DNA from: JACKFB01 sp041389525
GTDB taxonomy: Bacteria; Myxococcota_A; UBA9042; PHBI01; JACKFB01
Assembly (NCBI GenBank): GCA_041389525.1
Contig: JAWKRR010000010.1
Coordinates: forward strand, 1-64,000
Direction of reading: 5' to 3'
Length of the DNA: 64,000 nt
Of the stretch, positions 10,689 through 18,773 are shown one piece after another. Every line of letters begins with the position of its first letter. Positions within the stretch are counted from its first letter, which is position 1. The notes beneath the pieces are model-generated. The model ran no database searches. It saw only the letters and a list, made by a program, of their open reading frames with translations, and was not told the origin of the DNA. The position numbers and the translations under genes were made by a program.

Positions 10689-13186
10689 GTGACGACAAGG
10701 GCGGCTCGACCAAGAGCGCCAAGCGTGTGCAGCACATCGGGTTCGCGACGGAGCTGGGCTCGGCCTTCGGGCGCTACGCCGAGAAGGTGATCCTCGACCG
10801 CGCGATCCCCGACATCCGCGACGGGCTGAAGCCGGTGCAGCGGCGCATCGTGTACGCGATGTTCGACGCGGGGAACACGGCGGACAAGCCGTACCGCAAG
10901 GCCGCGAAGACCGTCGGCGACGTGATGGGCAACTACCACCCGCACGGCGACTCGGCGATCTACGAGGCCCTGGTGCGCATGGCGCAGCCCTGGAAGATGC
11001 GCTACCCGCTCATCGATGGGCACGGGAACTTCGGGTCCATGGACGACGACCCGCCCGCCGCCATGCGTTACACCGAGGCGCGGCTGAGCCCCATCGCCGA
11101 AGAGTTCATGCGGGACCTCGGCAAGGACACGGTCGCGTGGAAGCCGAACTTCGACGAGAAGACCCTCGAGCCCGTGGTGCTGCCCAGCGGGTTTCTGAAC
11201 CTGCTGGTCAATGGCACCAGCGGCGTGTCGGCCGGCTTCGCGACGGATATCCCGAGCCACAACCTGGGCGAGGTGATGGACGCGGCGCTGGCGCTGCTGC
11301 GTGACCCGACGCTGACGACGAAGAAGCTGATGGGCTACGTGAAGGGCCCGGACTTCCCGACCGGCGGCATCCTGATGGGGGCGGCGGGGCTCGAGGACGC
11401 GTACGAGACGGGGCGCGGGAAGGTCGTGCTGCGGGCGCGCCACACGGTGGAGCGGCAGCGGGACGGCAAGGATCTGCTGGTCTTCGGCGAGATCCCCTAC
11501 AACGTCATCAAGAGCGAGCTTGTGCGGCAGCTCGATTCGCTGCGGCTCGACAAGGAAGTGCAGGGGGTGCTGGACGTCCGCGATGAGAGCGACCGCGAGG
11601 GGTTGCGCATCGTGGTGGAGCTGTCGAGGCAGGCGGACACCGACGGGGTGCTCGCGTACCTGCTGAAGAAGACGGACCTCCAGATCAACTACCACTTCAA
11701 CATGGTGACCATCGCGCGGAACACGCCGCGGCAGGTGGGGTTGCTGCCGATTTTGCGGGCCTTTGTCGAGCATCGCCGGGAGGTGGTGCGGCGCCGCAGT
11801 CGCTTCGACCTGGACCGGGCCGATGTGCGGTTGCACGAGGTCGAGGGGCTCATCCGCGCCGTCGACATGCTCGACGAGATCATCCGGCGGATTCGGGCCT
11901 CCAACGACCGGCCGGAGGCGCGGGAGGCCATCTGCGACCTGGGGTTCACGGTCGAGCAGGCCGAGGCGATCCTCGAGCTGCGGCTGGCGCGGCTGACGAA
12001 TCTGCAGCTGGTGTTGCTGACCGACGAGCGGGACCAGCTGCTGGGGCTCATCAGCACGCTGGAGGCGATCCTGGCGGACCCGGCCGTGTGCGACAAGGTG
12101 GTCGCCGACGAGCTGAAGTCGGTGCGCGACCGGTACGCCGACGCGCGGCGGACGACGATTCAGGACGAGGTCGAGCGGCTGGAGGTGGCCCTCGAGGTGG
12201 TCGTGAAGCCCCAGGACGTGGTCGTCGGGGTGACCGACCAGGGCTACGTGAAGCGGGCGTCGCTGGCGTCGTTTCAGGCGTCGGGCGGCGACCGCAAGAA
12301 GAGCGGGGTGCGGCCGGGCGACCGGATGCACGAGGTGGTGCTGACGAACACGACGCACACGGTGCTGGTGCTGAGCGCTAGCGGGCAGTGTTACCCGTTG
12401 CCGGTGCACCAGATCCCCGAGCAGAAGTGGGCGGATGTCGGCACGGCGCTGGTGAACATCTGCGGCATCGACAAGGACGACCCGGTGGTCGGCGTCATCT
12501 CGCGGTCGGACTTCCCGGAAGACCGGTATTTCCTGATGGTGACGGAGAGCGGGTCGGTGAAAGCGACGCCGATGAGCGAGTTCGCGAGCTCGCGCTCGAC
12601 GGGGCTGGTGGCCATCAAGCTGGCCGACGGCGACAGGCTGTCGCGGGTGATGGAGACCGACGGAGCGGGCGAACTGATCCTGATGACCACCTATGGTCGC
12701 GGGATTCGATTTGGCGTCGATGAGGTCAGCGTGCAGGGGCGTTCGGCGCGCGGCGTCGCGGGGATGCGCACCGACAAGGACGACGCGGTGCAGGACGTCG
12801 TGCTGGTGCCCGAGCCCAGCGATGAGCTGCTCTGCGCGGTGTTCACCGAGTCCGGGAAGGCGAAGCTGACGCCGCTGTCGGATTTCCCGAAGCAGAAACG
12901 CGGCGGCAAGGGCGTGCGCGTCATCGTGGCGCGGTCGAAGGCGCCGCATCGGTGCTCGTCGATCCACGTGTGCGTGACCGAGGACAGCTTCGAGGTGGTC
13001 GACACCCAGGGGCTGGAGCACCCGGTGGACGCGATTCGGATTCCGATCACGCGGCGCGACGGCAACGCGTGGACGATGGTGAACCTCAAGGACGGGGCGC
13101 TGGTGGCCCTGGTCGAGCACCGGCCCGTGCTGCCGCCGACGGACGAGGTGGCCGTGGTCGCCGCGCCGGACGACGAGCAGGATTAG
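10685..13186 (+). CDS. parC: DNA topoisomerase IV subunit A (ParC type)
   Basis: 833 residues from GTG 10685, coupled to parE. It has the winged-helix breakage-reunion domain with HPHGDSAIYEALVRMAQPW (the quinolone-region Ser and Glu both present) and the catalytic Tyr at residue 129 (AAMRYTEARLS). The tower and coiled-coil regions (TDLQINYHFNMVTIARNTPRQVG, RRSRFDLDRADVRLHEVEGLI, LRLARLTNLQLVLL) closely follow Gram-positive ParC/GrlA. The C-terminal beta-pinwheel begins near residue 500. Its first blade reads GYVKRASLASFQASGGDRKKSG, without a canonical GyrA box, yet QKRGGKG occurs at residues 737-743 in a late blade. Catalyses ATP-dependent decatenation together with ParE. Confidence 0.85.
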   Translation: MSDDKGGSTKSAKRVQHIGFATELGSAFGRYAEKVILDRAIPDIRDGLKPVQRRIVYAMFDAGNTADKPYRKAAKTVGDVMGNYHPHGDSAIYEALVRMAQPWKMRYPLIDGHGNFGSMDDDPPAAMRYTEARLSPIAEEFMRDLGKDTVAWKPNFDEKTLEPVVLPSGFLNLLVNGTSGVSAGFATDIPSHNLGEVMDAALALLRDPTLTTKKLMGYVKGPDFPTGGILMGAAGLEDAYETGRGKVVLRARHTVERQRDGKDLLVFGEIPYNVIKSELVRQLDSLRLDKEVQGVLDVRDESDREGLRIVVELSRQADTDGVLAYLLKKTDLQINYHFNMVTIARNTPRQVGLLPILRAFVEHRREVVRRRSRFDLDRADVRLHEVEGLIRAVDMLDEIIRRIRASNDRPEAREAICDLGFTVEQAEAILELRLARLTNLQLVLLTDERDQLLGLISTLEAILADPAVCDKVVADELKSVRDRYADARRTTIQDEVERLEVALEVVVKPQDVVVGVTDQGYVKRASLASFQASGGDRKKSGVRPGDRMHEVVLTNTTHTVLVLSASGQCYPLPVHQIPEQKWADVGTALVNICGIDKDDPVVGVISRSDFPEDRYFLMVTESGSVKATPMSEFASSRSTGLVAIKLADGDRLSRVMETDGAGELILMTTYGRGIRFGVDEVSVQGRSARGVAGMRTDKDDAVQDVVLVPEPSDELLCAVFTESGKAKLTPLSDFPKQKRGGKGVRVIVARSKAPHRCSSIHVCVTEDSFEVVDTQGLEHPVDAIRIPITRRDGNAWTMVNLKDGALVALVEHRPVLPPTDEVAVVAAPDDEQD

Positions 13187-13196
13187 GGGATCGGGG

Positions 13197-13224
13197 GCGC
13201 CGCGCGGGGTGACGGGCGCGGCGC
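13197..13224 (+). terminator. GC hairpin after parC
   Basis: GCGCCGCGC (13197-13205) pairs perfectly with GCGCGGCGC (13216-13224) around a 10-base loop, starting 10 bases after the parC stop. No T-tract follows. In this GC-rich genome it is a reasonable but unproven terminator. Confidence 0.45.
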
Positions 13225-13361
13225 GGCGAGAGGGTGGGGCATCGGGGGACGCGGCGGCGGGCTCCGCGGGGCAGACTGCCTCGCGCATCGCCCCCCACGC
13301 CGCGCACCCTGTCTCGCGATTCGCCTGATACCACCTGGGTGAATCCCGTGTCGGGCTGCGC

Positions 13362-13377
13362 TGGCACGGCCGGTGCA
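13362..13377 (+). promoter_or_regulatory. Sigma-54-type promoter
   Basis: TGGCACGGCCGGTGCA matches the -24/-12 consensus TGGCACG-N4-TTGCA, with GG (13363-13364) and GC (13375-13376) separated by exactly 10 bases; only the first T of TTGC is changed. It lies 78 bases upstream of ATG 13455 and could drive the DUF4398 lipoprotein and OmpA genes. No enhancer-binding protein gene is in the window. Confidence 0.6.
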
Positions 13378-13454
13378 ATCGCAGCCAGCGCGACTCTAAC
13401 CGCATGAGCCGCACCGGGCCGATCCGTCCGGTGTGTGCCCAGGAGGGAACGACC

Positions 13455-13826
13455 ATGAGAACTACGATTGTAGCCACGCTGCTGCTCGCCGGAGCGTCGA
13501 TGGGGGCATGCGCCACCACGGCGGTGTCTTCGGAGCGCTCCGCAGCGCCACGGGCGGCGATCTCCGCCGCTGAAGAGGCCGGCGCTGAAGAGATTCCGGA
13601 CGCGCGGCTTCACCTGAAGATGGCCAAGGACCAGATCGCTAGCGCCGAGCAGGCCCTCAGCAAGGGCAAGTCGGACAAGGCGAAGCGATTGCTGGAGCGC
13701 GCGACGGCCGACGCCGAGCTGGCCCTCGAGTTGGCCCGACTGGAGTCCACGCGAGCCCACGCCAAGGAAGCGTGGCGCGAGGTCAAGGAGCTTGAGAGCC
13801 AGACCCAGCCCACCACGAAGCCCTAG
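13455..13826 (+). CDS. DUF4398-type lipoprotein
   Basis: 123 residues from ATG 13455, preceded by AGGAGGG (13441-13447). A lipoprotein signal with lipobox ASMGAC (Cys about residue 19) is followed by a short disordered stretch and a long helical hairpin (DARLHLKMAKDQIASAEQALSKGKSDKAKRLLERATADAELALELARLESTRAHAKEAW), the DUF4398 pattern. The family is typically periplasmic and sits beside OmpA-like lipoproteins, as here; it may act as a coiled-coil spacer. The next gene starts 32 bases downstream, so the two probably form an operon behind the sigma-54 promoter. Confidence 0.75.
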   Translation: MRTTIVATLLLAGASMGACATTAVSSERSAAPRAAISAAEEAGAEEIPDARLHLKMAKDQIASAEQALSKGKSDKAKRLLERATADAELALELARLESTRAHAKEAWREVKELESQTQPTTKP

Positions 13827-13857
13827 ACCCCGCGCAATCTGAGGAGGAGGACACAGC

Positions 13858-14745
13858 ATGAAATCGACAATCACATTGTTTGGCAGCTTGGCCGGAATGG
13901 CCGCGGCTGCATCATTGCTCGCCTGCGCGGCGACAGCCCCCCACGAGCTGACCGAGGCGCGAGCGGCGTACATGCAAGCGGAGGCCGGGCCGGCGGCGAC
14001 CTACGCCCCCGACGACCTCTTGGTCGCGAAGCAGGCGCTGCAGGAGGCCGAGAAGGCGTTCGCCGACAAGGGCGCCGGGCTGGTGACCAAGGACACGTCG
14101 TACGTGGCGAAGCGCAAGGCCGAGAAGGCGACGCTCATCGCGGAGCGACTGCAGGAGGAGAAGCGCGTCGCGGAGGCCACCCAGGCCCAGCTTGAGGTCG
14201 GCAAGCGCGCCGCCGGGAAGCTGGGGCAGACTCGGGGACAGCTCGCCGAGCAGTCGACGGCGTTGAGCGAGGCGCGGACGGAGGCGGACGCCGAGCGCGC
14301 GAAGCGGCTGCAGGCCGAGGCCGAGGCGAAGCGAGCGACCGACGCGCTGAAGAAGTGGGCGCAGGTCATCGAGGACGAGCGCGGCCTGGTGATCACGCTG
14401 TCGTCGGGGATCCTGTTTGAGACCAACAAGTCCGAGCTTCGGGCCGCGTCATTGGCGCGGCTGGACGAGGTCGCTGCGCTGCTCAACCAGAGCCCGGAGC
14501 GAAACGTGCGCGTCGAGGGATTCACCGATTCCCGAGGCTCCGACAGCACCAATCGCACCCTGAGCTTGGCCCGGGCCGAGGCGGTCCGCGCGTATCTGGT
14601 CAGCCGCAGCGTCGAGCCGTCACGCATCTCGGCGGTCGGGTTCGGCGAGGAGCGACCGGTCGCCAGCAACGACTCGGTCGAGGGCCGGGCGAACAACCGC
14701 CGCGTGGAGATCGTGCTGACTCCCCTGGTGATTCAGGGCGAGTAA
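13858..14745 (+). CDS. OmpA-family lipoprotein with DUF4398 coiled coil
   Basis: 295 residues. A lipoprotein signal (AAAASLLAC, Cys about 22) is followed by a long charged coiled coil (about residues 30-170, with ARAAYMQAEAGPAATYAPDDLLVAKQAL as the DUF4398 start). The C-terminal OmpA domain (about 175-290) has GILFETNKSELRAASLARLDEVA, VRVEGFTDSRGSDSTNRTLSLARAEAVRAYL, VGFGEERPVASN and GRANNRRVEIV, with the Asp and Arg that bind diaminopimelate. It should tether the outer membrane to peptidoglycan, with the coiled coil spanning the periplasm. GAGGAGGAGG precedes ATG 13858. Its 3' end overlaps a convergent protease gene by 13 bases. Confidence 0.88.
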   Translation: MKSTITLFGSLAGMAAAASLLACAATAPHELTEARAAYMQAEAGPAATYAPDDLLVAKQALQEAEKAFADKGAGLVTKDTSYVAKRKAEKATLIAERLQEEKRVAEATQAQLEVGKRAAGKLGQTRGQLAEQSTALSEARTEADAERAKRLQAEAEAKRATDALKKWAQVIEDERGLVITLSSGILFETNKSELRAASLARLDEVAALLNQSPERNVRVEGFTDSRGSDSTNRTLSLARAEAVRAYLVSRSVEPSRISAVGFGEERPVASNDSVEGRANNRRVEIVLTPLVIQGE

Positions 14746-15548
14746 GGCACCGATACGTCGACCCTCCGGGCGTTGACCTCACTCGCAGCGGCGCGTGTCG
14801 AGGTCGCGTCCGGGGGGGCGGCGTCTTCGATGGGGCGCTCGCCACCGCGACTCGCGGTGGGCGGGCGCGCGCCGTTTGGAGCGCCGGCCGCGAGGTCGGC
14901 GGCGAGGAGCAACGCCGCGAGGCGGACGGGCACGCTGCGCCGGTACGCCGGGTCGCCATGGTCGAGAGCGCCGACCGGATGAGAGAAGCCCAGGACGTGC
15001 AGGGTCTCGTGGACCAACGTGGCCGCGAGCTCGCGCGCAGACGCTTCGCTGCGCAGATAGGTCCGCTGAAACACGACGACGTCTGCGCCTTCGGGCGCGT
15101 AGGCGCGCAAGCCGTCGAGCGCGCTCAGAGCGCGGCAGGTGTCGCCGTGGCCGTCGTCGAGGACCAGGACGGCGACCTGGCGGCGGCTGGTGACCAGCTG
15201 GACGAGGGCCTCGGAGCCGGCGGCGGGGTCGCGCACCCAGGCGTCCGCGCTGCGCCGGACCCAATCCCGGGGTTCGAGGACGTGGCGCGCGAACTCCGGT
15301 GAGTCGAGGGCGCGCGAGGCCAGGGCGGCGGCGTCCTCCAGGCGGGCGCGCTCGGTGGGGTCGGCTGGGGCGAGGCGGCACCCGCGGCGCGCCACCCACG
15401 CGACCTCGCCCGCCAAGGGGGGCGAGGAGAGGGCCGTGGAGGCCGGGAAGTGCAGGTGGACGCCGGCCACGCGTGGAGTCGCCCGTGCGACGTCGGGGGC
15501 CGCGAGACCGAAGGCGACCGCCATGAACAGGAATCGGTGGAGATGCAC
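14733..15548 (-). CDS. Secreted metzincin-like metalloprotease
   Basis: 271 residues from GTG at 15548, with GGGAG six bases upstream. A signal peptide (LFMAVAFGLAAPDVARA) precedes a domain with a zinc-binding motif HETLHVLGFSHP, that is HExxHxxGxxH with a C-terminal His, the hallmark of metzincins of the matrixin or archaemetzincin kind. Preceding strands (RQVAVLVLDDGHGDT, GADVVVFQRTYL) fit the fold. The last ~60 residues are a disordered Ala/Pro/Arg-rich tail. Probable periplasmic or secreted endopeptidase; the substrate is unknown. Divergent from the TetR operon. Confidence 0.7.
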   Translation of the reverse strand: MHLHRFLFMAVAFGLAAPDVARATPRVAGVHLHFPASTALSSPPLAGEVAWVARRGCRLAPADPTERARLEDAAALASRALDSPEFARHVLEPRDWVRRSADAWVRDPAAGSEALVQLVTSRRQVAVLVLDDGHGDTCRALSALDGLRAYAPEGADVVVFQRTYLRSEASARELAATLVHETLHVLGFSHPVGALDHGDPAYRRSVPVRLAALLLAADLAAGAPNGARPPTASRGGERPIEDAAPPDATSTRAAASEVNARRVDVSVPYSP

Positions 15549-15649
15549 GCCGGCTCCCGGCCGCGCGAGTTGGCGACCACTGCACCCTTTTTACGGGAGC
15601 TTTCCGGGGCAAATCACGGGAGCGGGCGGTTTTTCCTTGGTCGGTTGTA

Positions 15650-15663
15650 AGTAAGTGCTTACT
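15650..15663 (+). promoter_or_regulatory. TetR operator
   Basis: AGTAAG-TG-CTTACT is a perfect inverted repeat with a 2-base centre, ending 8 bases before the tetR start at 15672. The position implies autorepression of the TetR-cupin-membrane operon, and perhaps control of the divergent protease gene at 15548. Confidence 0.65.
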
Positions 15664-15671
15664 CTCGACCC

Positions 15672-16289
15672 ATGCCTGAGCAGCGCCGCAGCACCGAGTC
15701 CCGCCAAGCCGAGTTGACCGACGCGGCGCTGCACATTATCGCCACCCGCGGGATCACCGCGCTGAGCACGCGCAGCTTGGCTGAGGCGGTCGGGCTGAGC
15801 AGCGGCGCGATTTTCCGGCACTTCGCCTCCATCGACGCGCTGCTCGGGGCCGTCGTGGGGCGGGTCGAGGGCGTGCTGGAGGCCAGCTATCCGCCACCGG
15901 GGCTCCGCGGCCGCGCGGGGCTGACGCACTTCGTCGACGCGCGAAGCACGGCGGTGGGCGCGCAGCTTGGGATCCTGCGGCTGGTGCTGTCGGAGCAGTT
16001 CATCCTGGCGCTGCCGGACGCGGGTCGCGAGCGCCTCGCGGCGTGCGTGCGCAAGTCCCGGGCCTTCATCGAGGCCTGCCTCCGAGAAGGGCAGGGCGCC
16101 GGCGAGTTCCGTGACGACGTCGACGCCGGGGCCCTGGCAGCCATCGTCATGGGGACCATTCAGATGCTGGCGTTCTCGAAAGCCAGCGGAGACGAGCGCG
16201 AGGCTGACTCCCGAAGAGTTCGGGCGGGGCTGTTCGCGCTGCTGAGCGCTCCGGCGGCCCCAGCGGCGGCCGGCACGCGCGAAAGGTGA
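15672..16289 (+). CDS. TetR-family transcriptional regulator
   Basis: 205 residues. The N-terminal helix-turn-helix is clear: SRQAELTDAALHIIATRGITALSTRSLAEAVGLSSGAIFRHFASIDALLGAVV (residues ~10-62). The C-terminal ligand-binding region is helical (LGILRLVLSEQFILALPDAGRERLAACVRKSRAFIEACLREGQGAGEF), the AcrR-like arrangement. It should repress its own promoter at 15650-15663. It is followed after 9 bases by a cupin gene and then a membrane protein, the likely regulated effectors. The inducer is unknown. Confidence 0.85.
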   Translation: MPEQRRSTESRQAELTDAALHIIATRGITALSTRSLAEAVGLSSGAIFRHFASIDALLGAVVGRVEGVLEASYPPPGLRGRAGLTHFVDARSTAVGAQLGILRLVLSEQFILALPDAGRERLAACVRKSRAFIEACLREGQGAGEFRDDVDAGALAAIVMGTIQMLAFSKASGDEREADSRRVRAGLFALLSAPAAPAAAGTRER

Positions 16290-16298
16290 GGTGATATC

Positions 16299-16745
16299 GT
16301 GATCAACGGAACTCGTGTCGTGTACGGGGTGGCCGCGCTGGCCCTGGCGCTGGCGTCTGCGGCCTGTGGGACCACCGGGTCGGCGGTCGGGAGCGACAAT
16401 GCACCAGCCGCGGCGACCACGATGGAATTTGCCCTGCCCGCGGTGAGCGACTCCGACAAGCCGCTGGAGGCGAAGGTCGTCGTGGACGCCCCGGCGGCCA
16501 AGATCGCGACGGTCGTGTTGCGCAAGGGCACGTTGATGCCCGAGCACCACTCGCCCGTCGCCGCCACCATCGTCGCGCTGTCGGGCTCCGGGACCGTCGT
16601 CAGCGGCACCCAGCGCCTGCGAATCGACGCCGGCCACGCGGTGCTCCTCGCCCCGGGCGCGCCTCACTCGGTCGAACCCGACCCAGGCACCGATCTCGTC
16701 CTCCTCGTGCACCACCTGGGCCGCGCGCACGGGGAACACGAATGA
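16299..16745 (+). CDS. Cupin-domain lipoprotein
   Basis: 148 residues from GTG 16299. A lipoprotein signal (LALALASAACGTT, Cys about 23) is followed by a single cupin barrel: VVLRKGTLMPEHHSPVAATIVALSGSGTVV (motif 1, with HH) and AGHAVLLAPGAPHSVEP (motif 2 with His). These His residues suggest metal binding. Enzymatic cupins of this size in the envelope are uncommon, so a sensor or small-molecule binding role is possible. The stop overlaps the next start as ATGA (16742-16745), so the cupin and the membrane protein are translationally coupled. Confidence 0.65.
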   Translation: MINGTRVVYGVAALALALASAACGTTGSAVGSDNAPAAATTMEFALPAVSDSDKPLEAKVVVDAPAAKIATVVLRKGTLMPEHHSPVAATIVALSGSGTVVSGTQRLRIDAGHAVLLAPGAPHSVEPDPGTDLVLLVHHLGRAHGEHE

Positions 16746-17167
16746 AGACCGGCCGCTACAACGTGGGCGTGGGCCTGATCGTGATGGCGGGCTTCATGTT
16801 CTACGGGTTCTTGCTCATCTACCTGCGCGACTTCGCGCCGGACAAGGAGGCGTGGATCGCCAGCTACAGCGTCGGCGCGCACTTCGAGTCACGGCTGGCC
16901 CACGTGCACGGCAACCTGTTCGCGCTGCTGAACTTGGTGCTGGGCTTCGTGCTCGCGCGATTGGCGGGTGCCTCCGACGGCTGGCGCAGCGCCACGGCGT
17001 GGATGGGCTTGGCGGGCTTGCTGATGCCGCTCGGCATCCTGGGCGAGGTCTATCTCGGGCTGTCGCCGGTCTTCGTTCTGCTCGGCGCGGCCGCGATGAT
17101 CGGCGCGGTCATCTCCAGCGGAGTCATGGCGCTCAAGCACTGGGCCGAGACGCCTCTGAGGGCCTGA
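16742..17167 (+). CDS. Four-TM inner-membrane protein of unknown function
   Basis: 141 residues with four hydrophobic segments: VGVGLIVMAGFMFYGFLLIYL, NLFALLNLVLGFVLARL, AWMGLAGLLMPLGILGEVYLGL and PVFVLLGAAAMIGAVISSGVMA. Between TM1 and TM2 lies FESRLAHVHGNLFALLN, with two His that could bind haem or metal. The size and an AH..G.L.(A/N)-type motif recall small four-helix haem-binding membrane proteins such as styrene-oxide isomerase relatives, but the resemblance is weak. It is the last gene of the TetR-cupin operon, so it may act on a substrate sensed by TetR. Confidence 0.55.
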   Translation: MKTGRYNVGVGLIVMAGFMFYGFLLIYLRDFAPDKEAWIASYSVGAHFESRLAHVHGNLFALLNLVLGFVLARLAGASDGWRSATAWMGLAGLLMPLGILGEVYLGLSPVFVLLGAAAMIGAVISSGVMALKHWAETPLRA

Positions 17168-17190
17168 GGCGTCGCCCGCGCTGCGCTGCG

Positions 17191-18768
17191 TCAGTCGAAG
17201 ACCAGGTGCAGGGCGCGGGCGATGTCGCTGGCCTTCTCGAAGCGGTCGGCCGGCAGCTTCGCCAGCGCGCGATTGACGATGTCGCGGAAGCCTCGGGGCA
17301 GGCCGGGGGCGACCGCGAGGGGGTCGGGGATCGCGCCGAAGCGGTGCTTGTTGAGGATATCGCCGTCCCAGTAAGGCCAGCTCCCCACGACGATGCGGTA
17401 GACCATGACGCCCAGCGCGTAGATGTCGGTGCGGTGGTCGATGGAGGCGCCCTCGATCTGCTCGGGCGACATGTAGAGCGGCGTCCCGGTCACGACCAGC
17501 GTGCGGTCGGGTGAGCCCTGCATGGCGCGCGCCAAGCCGAAGTCCATCAACTTCACCTGATCCAGCGAGTTGATCATGACGTTCTCGAGCTTCACGTCGC
17601 GGTGGATGACGCCGCGTTCGTGCGCGAAATCGAGCGCCCGGGACAGGCCGTCGACGATGGGCAGCAGCTCCTTGACCGTGAGCGAGCTTGCGTCGCGCGC
17701 GAGGCGGTCGGCGAGGCTCTCGCCCTCGATGAGCTCCATCGCGATGTAGGGGCGCCCGTCGATGATCCCCATGTCGTAGATCGTGACGATGTTGGGGTGG
17801 GTCAGCTGGGCCGCCGTCTGGGCCTCGCGCATGAAGAACTTCACAGCCATCTCGCTCGACAGCGCGGTCTGGCCGATCATCTTGATGGCGAGCTTGCGCC
17901 CCAGCATCCGGTCGACGGCGCGGTAGATGACCCCGTTCCCGCCTTCGCCGATGCGGGCGATGAACTCGTAGCGCTGGTGGCTGGGGAGGCCGAGCAAGGG
18001 CGTCAGGCTTTCGTCCAGGCCGGGAGCGGGCGGGCGACCCGGGGCTTGGGGGCGCTCCATGGCCTGCAGGCGCTCGAGGAGCTCCGGGGTCATCAACCCC
18101 AGGTGCTCCAGGCTGGCGAGCCGGTTCTGGGCCTCAGCCTGGCGCCCGCGCTTGATGAGGGCGTCCGCCAATCGCACGGTCCACAGCCGCAGCTCCGCGT
18201 CGATGGGGCCGCTCTTGCTGCGGCGGTCGACGATCTCGGCCAAGATCGGCAGAGCCTCGGCGCTCTTGCCGGCGCGGCCGTAGAGCTCGAAGAGGAGCAG
18301 GCGCGCCTCGTCGTAGCGCGCGTCCGTCGGCGGGACGCGCAAGAGCAGCTCGCTGGCGCGGTCGGGCGCACCGCTCTGCAGGTGGATCCGCGCCAGGGTG
18401 ACCCAGTCCTTGCCCGCGGTCAGCAGAGCCACGGCCTGATCGACCTTCCCCGCCCGGTAGAACGCGTGCGCCGCCTCGCTGTGTCGCCCCAGGCGCGCCA
18501 GCGCGTCGGCCGCGTCGTCGAACTGGCCGGCTTGACCAAGCAGCGCCGCGCCGGTCTCCAGCTGGCCCAGGGCGATGAGCAGTCGCCCCGCGTGGCCGGG
18601 CTCACCGGCGCGCGTCCAGGCGTCGGCTGCGGCCTCGCAATCCCCAAGCCCCTCAAGCAGCGTCGCCGCCTCCGACCAGCGCCCGTCCGCGGCGCACAGG
18701 CGGGCTCTGGCGCGCGCCGCGTCTTCGGTGCGGCCCATGCGCCCGAGCAGCGCGATGACCCGGTCCAT
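17191..18768 (-). CDS. TPR-Ser/Thr protein kinase, C-terminal part of a frameshifted gene
   Basis: 525 residues from ATG at 18768, but the start is probably artificial. TPR-like helices fill residues 1-240 (RWSEAATLLEGLGDCEAAADAW, GRHSEAAHAFYRAGKVDQAVALL). A Hanks-type kinase occupies ~265-525: IGEGGNGVIYRAVD (G-loop), LAIKMIG (Lys), HRDVKLENVMI (catalytic Asp), LMDFGLARA (DFG) and GTPLYMSPEQIEG. All catalytic residues are present, so the kinase should be active. Kinase at the C-terminus after TPRs is the reverse of the usual Pkn order. The reading frame extends upstream of the ATG and joins the protein at 18774-19214 if one base is restored at 18810-18813. Confidence 0.85.
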   Translation of the reverse strand: MDRVIALLGRMGRTEDAARARARLCAADGRWSEAATLLEGLGDCEAAADAWTRAGEPGHAGRLLIALGQLETGAALLGQAGQFDDAADALARLGRHSEAAHAFYRAGKVDQAVALLTAGKDWVTLARIHLQSGAPDRASELLLRVPPTDARYDEARLLLFELYGRAGKSAEALPILAEIVDRRSKSGPIDAELRLWTVRLADALIKRGRQAEAQNRLASLEHLGLMTPELLERLQAMERPQAPGRPPAPGLDESLTPLLGLPSHQRYEFIARIGEGGNGVIYRAVDRMLGRKLAIKMIGQTALSSEMAVKFFMREAQTAAQLTHPNIVTIYDMGIIDGRPYIAMELIEGESLADRLARDASSLTVKELLPIVDGLSRALDFAHERGVIHRDVKLENVMINSLDQVKLMDFGLARAMQGSPDRTLVVTGTPLYMSPEQIEGASIDHRTDIYALGVMVYRIVVGSWPYWDGDILNKHRFGAIPDPLAVAPGLPRGFRDIVNRALAKLPADRFEKASDIARALHLVFD

Positions 18769-18773
18769 TCGGT

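Noticed and set aside
10670..13519. A 949-residue open frame on the minus strand opposite parC
   Set aside because: It is antisense to a clearly conserved gene and is composed of His/Arg/Pro/Leu-rich low-complexity sequence, the usual result of third-position GC bias.
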